From: Vulcanimicrobiota bacterium
GTDB taxonomy: Bacteria; Vulcanimicrobiota; Xenobia; Xenobiales; JADMJV01
Direction of reading: 5' to 3'
Length of the DNA: 64,000 nt
Assembly (NCBI GenBank): GCA_017307785.1
Contig: JAFKGI010000035.1
Location: 22,042 to 86,041, forward strand
Under the pieces are notes generated by a model, which had not been told where the DNA came from, searched no databases, and saw only the letters and a list, made by a program, of their open reading frames with translations. The position numbers were made by a program, and so were the translations under genes. Position 1 is the first letter of the stretch. Every line of letters begins with the position of its first letter. Shown here one piece after another: positions 33,037-39,407 of this stretch.

Positions 33037-34362
33037 TCAGTCGGCGGCCGTGCGCAGCAGGCCGGTGGGTCCGGCCGGACTGACCAGGGTTCCGTAGCTG
33101 GCGTAAAACTGCAGAAAGGGCATGTCGAAGGTGCCGTCGTCCTGGCCGTCCTGCGCTCCCACCCACTCGCCCTTGTGCCAGGGATTGCGCAGGGTCACCG
33201 TGTCGCGCTTTTCGTCGTAGCCCAGAATGGCGTAGGCGTGCATACCCACCACCCCGTTCTTCAGCGGCGTGAGGGAGCGGCCGAAGAGGCCGGTCTCCCA
33301 GCGACTGGCGGTAACCAGAGGGCCGCCGCGGCGGACGGCCTGGGATAGTTTCTCTCGGATCTGGTTGGGAGATTGATGATCGAAGTTGACCTTGTGGCGC
33401 TTTTGTCCGAGCATCAGCGAGTAGGCATCGGAAAACATCTGCCCGGTGGCCACGTAGGAACGGGGAGTGCGGTCGGGCAGACCGCGCAGTCCGGCCAGGT
33501 CTCCCAGGCGCTCGCCCAGGGCCAGCTCCAGCAGGGCCGGCCAGCGCTCGTCGTCCTTGCCGCGGGCGTGGTAGAGGCGCTCGGCCAGACTCACGTCCTC
33601 GACCCGGTGCTCCGAGCCGTCTTTGAGGCGAACGGTGACGCTGCCGTCCCCGTTGTCCTGGAACATCGAGCGCACGTGGTCTGCGTCGGTTCCGATCAAG
33701 GTCGAAAGCGACACACAGGTGCCGTTGCTGCCCTGGCGGATCTCTTTGGGGTCAAAGGACTCTTCCATGATGGGTTTGCGTGGGCTCAAGGAACCGGCCT
33801 GGTTCTTGCGCACGCGAAAGGTGTTGGCCATTCGGTTGGGACCGTCGGTTTTCAGCTTCTCCAGGTCCTTGCGGGTGATGCCCTGACGGTTACCGATTTC
33901 TTTCTGGAAACAGCGCATCACGATCACGGCGGCCGCATCGGCGCCCTGAACGTCCGCTTGATGGAGAGCCTCGTCCAGTTCGGTAGCGCAGAGACGGCCG
34001 TTGTGATCCTGGTCGAGGCGCTCGAACAAGCCCAGAGCGGTCTGGGCCAGTTCGGCGCACTCGTTGCCTTGAAGCTTGGGGGACGGGGAGGGATCGTGGT
34101 CGGGCAGACTGAGCCTGCGGTAGAGCCCGCACTCCCAGGGACTCCAGGATTGATCTTGCTTGCCCTCGAGTTGTTGCAGCCGAGCGTCCAGACCGAAGTG
34201 CTGGAAGGCTTGCTTCAGCTGGTCGGGCGTATAGGGCTGGCGCTCGTCTTCCTTGAGAAAACGATCGAGGGTGGCTTTCTGGCGTTCCCGGGGAGTGGCC
34301 GCCAGACGGACCAGCTCGGAATTGTTGAGCTGGTATCTGGCGAAGGGCTTGTCAATTCTCAC
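33037..34362 (-). CDS. Calpain-family cysteine protease with an N-terminal EF-hand
   Basis: A 441-aa protein without a signal peptide. Residues 1-100 are helical and unassigned. An EF-hand loop follows at 117-128 (DQDHNGRLCATE), with all usual Ca2+ ligands. Residues about 200-430 form a calpain (C2) protease core: Gln210 (oxyanion) and Cys216 in RQGSNGTCVSLS, His375 in GMHAYAILGYD and Asn393 in LRNPWHKGEW. The calpain DNGDGSVTVRLKDGS block is also present. All catalytic residues are kept, so it should be active, possibly Ca2+-controlled. The start is a GTG within a GTGA overlap with the preceding glycine-zipper gene, so the pair is co-translated. The mature N-terminus MRIDKPFARYQL resembles other Sec-less proteins in the window. 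Confidence 0.85.
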   Translation of the reverse strand: MRIDKPFARYQLNNSELVRLAATPRERQKATLDRFLKEDERQPYTPDQLKQAFQHFGLDARLQQLEGKQDQSWSPWECGLYRRLSLPDHDPSPSPKLQGNECAELAQTALGLFERLDQDHNGRLCATELDEALHQADVQGADAAAVIVMRCFQKEIGNRQGITRKDLEKLKTDGPNRMANTFRVRKNQAGSLSPRKPIMEESFDPKEIRQGSNGTCVSLSTLIGTDADHVRSMFQDNGDGSVTVRLKDGSEHRVEDVSLAERLYHARGKDDERWPALLELALGERLGDLAGLRGLPDRTPRSYVATGQMFSDAYSLMLGQKRHKVNFDHQSPNQIREKLSQAVRRGGPLVTASRWETGLFGRSLTPLKNGVVGMHAYAILGYDEKRDTVTLRNPWHKGEWVGAQDGQDDGTFDMPFLQFYASYGTLVSPAGPTGLLRTAAD

Positions 34363-34940
34363 TGATCGCTCGACTGCTTGATCCATTCCGCGGTGGCGCC
34401 GGCGGCGGCTCCGGTGGCGACGGCCAGAGCCAGTCCGACCGGGCCCTGACTGCCCATCCAGCCCAGTGCAGCACCGGCGGCGGCGCCTCCCAGACCTTCG
34501 GCGATGCCCTTGGCGGCCGGTTCGGCGGCAACCAGCAGCAGAGCCGGGGGGAAAATCAGGCCGACGAAAAGCATCACGGCTCCCATCGGAGTGTTGAGCA
34601 TTTCTTTGGCTCCCGAGACAACGCCGTGGGTGCTGCCGGCGATGCCCAGAGCGGTGGCTCCGGCGGCGACGGGTCCCATGTGCATACCCAGAGCGCTGGT
34701 GGCGTGGCCGGCTCCGGCGCCAACCGCGCCAACGCCCGCGCCAACGAGGGCGCCTTTGGCGATTTTGCCCCAGCACCGAGACCGTGTTCCGGTAAGCGAA
34801 GCGTCCGAACGCGGGTTTGGGGCCCCAGCGTCGAGACCTTTGTCTTCGGGCTCCGGGGGAGGCGTGGGTTGTGGCTCGGGCTTTTGTGGGGTAGGAAGAT
34901 TGCGTTGAGGGATGTTCTGGTTCGGGCTCTGAATTCTCAT
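34359..34940 (-). CDS. Glycine-zipper membrane protein coupled to the calpain gene
   Basis: A 193-aa protein. The first 60 residues (MRIQSPNQNIPQRNLPTPQK, then Pro/Glu-rich) are disordered and lack a Sec signal. The remainder consists of Gly/Ala-rich hydrophobic segments (GALVGAGVGAVGAGAG, MGAVMLFVGLIFPPALLL, GLALAVATGAAAGATAEW) that predict several zipper-packed membrane helices. GGAG 7 nt before the ATG supports the start. The stop TGA overlaps the GTG start of the calpain protease gene. A pore-forming or translocator-like partner for the protease is a plausible reading, as is a membrane anchor; neither is shown by the sequence alone. Confidence 0.75.
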   Translation of the reverse strand: MRIQSPNQNIPQRNLPTPQKPEPQPTPPPEPEDKGLDAGAPNPRSDASLTGTRSRCWGKIAKGALVGAGVGAVGAGAGHATSALGMHMGPVAAGATALGIAGSTHGVVSGAKEMLNTPMGAVMLFVGLIFPPALLLVAAEPAAKGIAEGLGGAAAGAALGWMGSQGPVGLALAVATGAAAGATAEWIKQSSDQ

Positions 34941-34997
34941 GGCGGACTCCGTTTTTTTTCTTTCCTTTATGAATTGTGCGGCTGAAAGGACTCTGAA

Positions 34998-36248
34998 ATG
35001 AGGCAATGGGCCCTGGTGGGCATCGTGCTCATCACCTGTTTGGTGGCGATGGAAGGCACGGTGGTGAGCACGGCTATGCCACGCACGGTGGCCGAACTGG
35101 GCGGTTCCGATCACATCGCGCTGGTGTTCTCCGCTTATCTGGGGGCGCTGGCCATCATGGGTCCGGTGTGGGGAAATCTGGCCGACCGCTGGGGGGCGCG
35201 CCCCGTCTACATTTTGTGCGTGGTGGTGTTTTTGATCGGCAGCACCTGGGCTTCCATGGTGCATTCCATGCAGGAGCTGGTCTTGGCGCGCTTCGTGCAG
35301 GGACTGGGTGGGGGCGGCCTGACACCGCTGGGCCAGACGGTGCTGTCCTTGATCTACGAGCGCCACGAGCGGGCTTCGGCCCAGGCCTGGTTGGTCAGCG
35401 CTTTCGGACTGGCCAGCCTGTTCGGGCCGCCGCTGGGCGGCTGGATCACTCAGGAGTTCGATTGGCGCTGGGTCTTTTTGCTCAGTCTGCCTTTCGGGGG
35501 GGTGGGGGCCGTGCTGCTGTTCTTCTTCTTGCGCCCTCCGGCTCTGGAGCTGCGTCAGGTTCCTTTTGACTGGTTGGGCCTGGGGCTTTTTGTGGTGTGG
35601 ATGTTGGCGGCTCTGCAAATCAGCCCGTGGATGCTGCCGCTGGGTCTGCTTCTCTGGCTCTATTCGCGACGCCTGGAGCATCCATTTCTGCCTCTGCCGC
35701 TGCTGCGGTTTCCCGTCTTCGGGGCGGTGAGTGGGCTGGCCATTTTGTTGGGGGCCGGCTTGTTTGGCGGGGTCAGTTTCTTTCCGGTTTTTCTCCAGGA
35801 CTTCTACAAGCTCAATCCGGTCGAGGCGGGTCGGGCCATGCTGCCGTTGATGCTGGGTTGGGTGGCCTGCTCTTCGCAGTCGGCTCGCTGGGCTCTGCGC
35901 TTCGGATACGGGCGCATCGTGGGTCTGTCGGCTTTGAGTCTGTTCGGGGGCTACGTGGCTCTGTGCTTGGACAGCGTGGTGCTGGGGCAGATCGGCCTGG
36001 GAATGGCCGGCGGGCTTTCGTTCACGCCCTTGACCCTGTCGGTGCAGGATGCCGTGCCTCGTGAGCAGTTGGGCCAGGCTACCTCCTCGGTGGTCTTCTT
36101 GCGCACCTTGGGGGCCTCGCTGGGAACGGCTTTGATGGGAGCGGTGCTGCACTCCTACGGATTTGCCTGGATGTTCCGCTGCGGGGCGGCCCTCTCGTTG
36201 CTGGGAGTGCTGGCCTTTCTGCCGTATCGTCGGGCCGTTTCTAGTTGA
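34998..36248 (+). CDS. MFS exporter (EmrB/QacA, DHA2-like)
   Basis: A 416-aa major facilitator. It shows motif C-like and family patterns: LITCLVAMEGTVVSTAMPR in helix 1, the loop motif NLADRWGARPVY, RFVQGLGGGGLTPLGQ in helix 4, and FGPPLGGWITQ after it. About 12-13 helices are predicted, shorter than the 14 of full DHA2 proteins. The start is supported by AAAGGA about 8 nt upstream. The downstream alpha/beta hydrolase and TetR genes suggest a detoxification unit: exporter, detoxifying hydrolase and repressor. Substrates are likely hydrophobic toxic compounds. Confidence 0.88.
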   Translation: MRQWALVGIVLITCLVAMEGTVVSTAMPRTVAELGGSDHIALVFSAYLGALAIMGPVWGNLADRWGARPVYILCVVVFLIGSTWASMVHSMQELVLARFVQGLGGGGLTPLGQTVLSLIYERHERASAQAWLVSAFGLASLFGPPLGGWITQEFDWRWVFLLSLPFGGVGAVLLFFFLRPPALELRQVPFDWLGLGLFVVWMLAALQISPWMLPLGLLLWLYSRRLEHPFLPLPLLRFPVFGAVSGLAILLGAGLFGGVSFFPVFLQDFYKLNPVEAGRAMLPLMLGWVACSSQSARWALRFGYGRIVGLSALSLFGGYVALCLDSVVLGQIGLGMAGGLSFTPLTLSVQDAVPREQLGQATSSVVFLRTLGASLGTALMGAVLHSYGFAWMFRCGAALSLLGVLAFLPYRRAVSS

Positions 36249-36280
36249 CTGGACTGATGGTCCAATTTATAATGGGGCTA
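36245..36280 (+). promoter_or_regulatory. Sigma70-type promoter with internal palindrome; probable leaderless start and TetR operator
   Basis: TTGACT (36245-36250) and TATAAT (36268-36273) are separated by exactly 17 bp, a near-consensus promoter. The -10 box ends 6 nt before the ATG at 36280, so the transcript probably starts at the start codon. The spacer contains an inverted repeat TGGAC-TGATG-GTCCA (36250-36264), a likely operator for the TetR repressor encoded two genes on. Confidence 0.75.
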
Positions 36281-37152
36281 TGGATTTTTCCTTTGCAGCC
36301 ACCGATGGTTATGAATTAGCGGGCAGCTGGTTTGCGGCCGAGACTCCTCGCGGGGCGGTGCTGATCAGCGCCGGAACGGGGATTCGACGGCGGTTTTATA
36401 CGCGACTGGCCACTTTTCTGGCCGGTCGCGGCTTTTCGGTGATGACCTACGACTATCGAGGCATCGGCGACTCGCTGCGGGGCGGACTGCGGGGCCTCAA
36501 GGCGGACAAGCTGACCTGGGCCGAGCGGGATATGCCGGCGGCCTGGGCCGAGTTGCGACGACGTTCGGGCGAGGTGCCGGTCTACTGGTTGGGCCACTCG
36601 CTGGGTGGCCAGATGCCTGGACTGGTCGAAGGCATCGAAAAGGCGGCGGCCGTCTGCTCGGTAGGGGCCGGAGTGGGCATCTGGTGGAAAATGCTCAAGC
36701 CTTACCGCTGGTTCTGTGTCTTCGTCTGGTATGTCTACATGCCGTTGATGACGGCTTTGCTGGGCTACGCTCCGGCCCGCATGATCCGTCAGGGCCAGGA
36801 TTTGCCCAAAGGAGTGGCCCTGCAGTGGTCGTTGTGGTGCCGCTCCAAGGACTATTTCGGCAAATACTTGGGATCGACCAGGTTGGGCCGCATGGCGGCC
36901 CTGCGAAAGCCCTGGTGGGCGGTGGGATTTACCGACGACCCGATCGCCAACTGGCAAACCATTCCCCACATGATGCGGTTTTATCCGGGTGCTCGGGCCA
37001 CTGTGGACATGTACACGCCCGCCGAATTGGGCCTGAAGGAAGTGGGTCATCACGGGTTTTTTCGCCCGGGTTGCGAAGCGCTCTGGGAACGGTTGGTGAG
37101 TTTTTATGAGAACGCTGGGAAGCCAGAATCGAGCGACTCCGGAAAAGCGTAG
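36280..37152 (+). CDS. Alpha/beta hydrolase
   Basis: A 290-aa alpha/beta hydrolase. The nucleophile elbow is GHSLGG (WLGHSLGGQMPG, about residues 107-112) with Ser as nucleophile. An oxyanion-forming GTGIRR stretch follows the first strands, and the catalytic His is probably in VGHHGFFRPG near the C-terminus; TDDP is a candidate acid. Members of this group are esterase- or lipase-like. The start at 36280 is fixed by the promoter and by the lack of coding character upstream. Its last 47 bp overlap the TetR gene, so the two are transcribed together. Its partner upstream is the MFS exporter. Confidence 0.85.
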   Translation: MDFSFAATDGYELAGSWFAAETPRGAVLISAGTGIRRRFYTRLATFLAGRGFSVMTYDYRGIGDSLRGGLRGLKADKLTWAERDMPAAWAELRRRSGEVPVYWLGHSLGGQMPGLVEGIEKAAAVCSVGAGVGIWWKMLKPYRWFCVFVWYVYMPLMTALLGYAPARMIRQGQDLPKGVALQWSLWCRSKDYFGKYLGSTRLGRMAALRKPWWAVGFTDDPIANWQTIPHMMRFYPGARATVDMYTPAELGLKEVGHHGFFRPGCEALWERLVSFYENAGKPESSDSGKA

Positions 37153-37699
37153 TCGCATTTTGCAGACGGCTCTGGAGTTGTTCCTGTCGTCGGGGCTGAG
37201 CGGCACGACTCTGGACCAAATCTGCACGGCCTGTGAAATCAGTCGCAGCTCCTTTTATCACCAGTTTCCCTCCAAGGAGGCGGTGGCGGTGGCTCTGTAT
37301 TCGGAGGCAATTGCGGAGATTCACGGGGGTATTCGTTCTTCTCTGGCGGCCTCGTTGCGGGCGGGCCTGGAAGGGATGTTGGGGGCCTACCTGGATTGGT
37401 TCGAGCACAATCCGCGCCGGGGAGCCTTCGTTTGGAAAGTGATGGCCAGCGAGCTCATGACCGAGCACATCGCGGCCGTGTCCGAACAGCAGCGGTTGTT
37501 TCATGAAGAGGTCATCCAGTGGCTGGAGCCGTTTGTGCGACGCGGAGAAGCGCGGCGATTGAGTCCGGCCGTGCTGGTGGCGCTGGTCATCGGACCGGCC
37601 CGGGACTTTGTGCGTTCCGGAGGGGGAGACTTCCACGAGGCCAGAGTGGAGTTCTCGCGTGCCGCCTATGGGGTGATTGCGGTACCTGCTGCTTCCTGA
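37106..37699 (+). CDS. TetR-family transcriptional repressor
   Basis: A 197-aa TetR-type repressor. The N-terminal DNA-binding domain (about residues 12-60) is complete, with SRILQTALELFLSSGLSGTT, then DQICTACEISRSSFYHQFPS, the recognition-helix signature. The C-terminal ligand-binding and dimerisation domain is all-helical. Its gene overlaps the hydrolase gene by 47 bp, so it is the last gene of the unit that starts at the palindrome-bearing promoter at 36245. Autorepression and control of the hydrolase (and maybe of the MFS gene) are likely. Confidence 0.9.
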   Translation: MRTLGSQNRATPEKRSRILQTALELFLSSGLSGTTLDQICTACEISRSSFYHQFPSKEAVAVALYSEAIAEIHGGIRSSLAASLRAGLEGMLGAYLDWFEHNPRRGAFVWKVMASELMTEHIAAVSEQQRLFHEEVIQWLEPFVRRGEARRLSPAVLVALVIGPARDFVRSGGGDFHEARVEFSRAAYGVIAVPAAS

Positions 37700-37744
37700 G
37701 GGGTGTGCTTACAATGGGGAGAGCACATGTTCGTGGAGGAAGTT

Positions 37745-38245
37745 ATGGGAAAAATCGTATCGGCTGTTTATGACAATCGCGCCACCGCGCTGGCCGCCAC
37801 CGAAGGGTTGCTGGCGGCGGGCTTCGGCGAAGGCGACATCAGCGTGCTGATGTCAGATGCGACCCAGGGTCGCGAATTCAATGTGAACGTGACCACCAAA
37901 GCACCCGAAGGCGCCAGCCTGGGCGCCGCCGCCGGCGGTGTGTTGGGGGCCATCGTGTGCACGCTGGTGGCGCTGGGCGACTTGGTGATTCCAGGCATCA
38001 GTCTGGTGGCGGCCGGACCCATCGTGGCGGCGCTGGCCGGTGCGGGCGCGGGCGGCACTCTGGGCGGCTTGATCGGCGCCATGGTGGGCTGGGGCATTCC
38101 CGAGCACGAAGCCAAGCTGATGGCCGAGCGTGTGGCTCAGGGCGGCATCCTGGTGGGCGTCTTGACCCACTCGGACCGCGCCAAGACGGCTCGTGAGGTG
38201 ATGCGCTCTTGCGGCGGCACCCACGTCCGTGCTACAGCTGGGTAA
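37745..38245 (+). CDS. General-stress-type membrane protein (YflT/DUF1269-like)
   Basis: A 166-aa protein. Residues 5-35 (SAVYDNRATALAATEGLLAA) form the ferredoxin-like 'heat-induced stress/YflT' module. A Gly/Ala-rich pair of membrane helices follows at about 55-125 (GASLGAAAGGVLGAIVC; IVAALAGAGAGGTLGGLIGA). The C-terminal part (about 130-160) repeats the soluble module. Relatives are stress-induced proteins of unknown mechanism. I chose the ATG at 37745 because GGAGGA lies just upstream and the sequence from there matches the family; an ATG at 37727 with GGGGAG is the alternative. The TAA stop overlaps the next ATG (TAATG). Confidence 0.75.
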   Translation: MGKIVSAVYDNRATALAATEGLLAAGFGEGDISVLMSDATQGREFNVNVTTKAPEGASLGAAAGGVLGAIVCTLVALGDLVIPGISLVAAGPIVAALAGAGAGGTLGGLIGAMVGWGIPEHEAKLMAERVAQGGILVGVLTHSDRAKTAREVMRSCGGTHVRATAG

Positions 38246-38637
38246 TGAAGTCAGGGATTACCTACACTTTTCATCACACCGGAATTCCCACCGATCAGAA
38301 GCGCGAAGGCGAAACCTACGCCGCTTCTGTTCGCATGTACACCAGTGACAACGGAGGCTCTTTCCGCATCCAGTGGCACCGTTTCGAGGAAGGCTCGTCG
38401 CTGCACCCGCTGATCCGGACTTTGCCCCACGTGGCTTTCAAAGTCGACGATCTGCAGGCTGCTATCGAGGGTGAAGAACTGCTGTTAGGTCCCTATGAGC
38501 CGCTGGATGGCTTTTTCGTGGCCATGATCAACGATGGCGGGGTGCCCGTGGAGTTGATTCAGACTGCGCTTACGGATGAGGAGATCTGGGCGCGGGCTCG
38601 GCTTGGCCAGGGCTCGCTCTATCGAGAAGGCGGATGA
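38245..38637 (+). CDS. VOC/glyoxalase-like superfamily protein
   Basis: A 130-aa protein resembling a single vicinal-oxygen-chelate (glyoxalase/bleomycin-resistance) module. It shows an opening strand with TFHHTGIPT, a central LPHVAFKVDDLQAAIEGEELL, and a closing FFVAMINDGGVPVELIQT with the conserved C-terminal Glu. The His of HHTGI and the Glu of VELI match the metal-ligand positions. The substrate is unknown. It starts within TAATG of the preceding stress-protein gene. Its 3' end overlaps the convergent DUF2809 gene by 68 bp, an unusually deep tail-to-tail overlap. Confidence 0.8.
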   Translation: MKSGITYTFHHTGIPTDQKREGETYAASVRMYTSDNGGSFRIQWHRFEEGSSLHPLIRTLPHVAFKVDDLQAAIEGEELLLGPYEPLDGFFVAMINDGGVPVELIQTALTDEEIWARARLGQGSLYREGG

Positions 38638-38962
38638 CCCCGTAGCCTGCCAGGTAAGCCAGATAGTCGTCCGGTGAGAAGGTGCGACCCAGGATGACGG
38701 ACAGCCAGGGGTGGCGGTCGGCCCCCAGGTAGGCGGCGAAGTCCACGGCCTGGAGAGTTTCGATCAGGAAGGCGATGGCCAAGGAAATGTGGGCCATCGT
38801 CTTCTTGCTTTTCAGGAACAACGTCTGCAGGGCGGTGTAGACCAGGATGACTACCAGGGCGTCGCCCACGAAAGGCCGGATGAAACGATCGTGGACCTTG
38901 AGGGCGATGAAGACTTCGGTGGCCAGGAGAATCAGGGTGGCCAGGGCGTAATTTCTCCGCAT
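38570..38962 (-). CDS. DUF2809 family membrane protein
   Basis: A 130-aa polytopic membrane protein matching the DUF2809 pattern: MRRNYALATLILLATEVFIA, then DRFIRPFVGDALVVILVYTA and a C-terminal YLAYLAGYGVIRLLD. Three to four helices are predicted. The function of DUF2809 is unknown. The preferred ATG at 38962 overlaps head-to-head with the ATG of the rightward hydrolase gene (palindromic CATG), so both genes begin in the same four bases on opposite strands. An upstream ATG at 39010 is possible but would extend into the hydrolase. The C-terminal end overlaps the VOC gene. Confidence 0.78.
   Translation of the reverse strand: MRRNYALATLILLATEVFIALKVHDRFIRPFVGDALVVILVYTALQTLFLKSKKTMAHISLAIAFLIETLQAVDFAAYLGADRHPWLSVILGRTFSPDDYLAYLAGYGVIRLLDRASPGQAEPAPRSPHP
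38949..38961 (+). promoter_or_regulatory. Leaderless-type -10 box (TAATTT, 6 nt before ATG)
   Basis: TAATTT at 38949-38954 ends exactly 6 nt before the ATG at 38961. It supports that start over the later ATG at 38970 for the hydrolase gene, and it lies inside the first codons of the opposite DUF2809 gene. Confidence 0.5.
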
Positions 38963-39407
38963 GCGTAAGATGTTTCTCCACGGACTTGAATCTTCCAGCC
39001 AGGGGCGCAAAGCAAAGGTATTGGCCGCGATGGGCTGGGAAACACCGGACTTTACGGGAGACCTGGCGCAGCGAATGGCTCAACTGGCCCCGCTGCTAGG
39101 TGAGGACCCCTGCTTGTTGGTAGGGTCGAGTTTCGGTGGACTGATGGCCGCTCTCTGGGCCGTGCGGCATCCGTCGCTGGTCTCGCGCCTGGTTTTGTTG
39201 GCACCGGCCCTGCACCGTCCCGAGTTTGTCTGCCGCGAGCCGGTCCACGTGCCCACCGTGCTGATTCACGGAGTGCGCGATACGATTGTGCCTCATCAGT
39301 TGGTGGCCGAGCGGGCGGGAGAGGCGTTTCTGGATTTACGGGTTGCCTGGGTCGAGGACGGTCATCGCCTCGAGGAGACCGACTGGCTCAGTATTGCTTG
39401 TATTTGA
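38961..39407 (+). CDS. Small alpha/beta hydrolase (YqiA-like esterase)
   Basis: A 148-aa compact alpha/beta hydrolase of the YqiA/RsbQ-small type. MRKMFLHGLESSSQGRKA carries the HG-x oxyanion element. The nucleophile elbow GSSFGG (about residues 55-60) provides the catalytic Ser, and GVRDTIVPHQL contributes the Asp. EDGHRLEE near the C-terminus contributes the His, so the triad is complete. The protein is very short, with almost no lid. Members hydrolyse short acyl or CoA esters. The start ATG overlaps that of the divergent DUF2809 gene. The 3' end overlaps the convergent desaturase gene by 20 bp. Confidence 0.82.
   Translation: MRKMFLHGLESSSQGRKAKVLAAMGWETPDFTGDLAQRMAQLAPLLGEDPCLLVGSSFGGLMAALWAVRHPSLVSRLVLLAPALHRPEFVCREPVHVPTVLIHGVRDTIVPHQLVAERAGEAFLDLRVAWVEDGHRLEETDWLSIACI

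Noticed and set aside
31934..33166. Open frame antisense-like on the same strand over the HEAT gene start
   Set aside because: It overlaps the HEAT-repeat protein in another frame, is Arg/Pro/Gly-rich and has no homologous features.
34941..36152. Leftward open frame covering the MFS gene
   Set aside because: It is the mirror of the MFS coding sequence; only the part up to 34940 is the real glycine-zipper gene.
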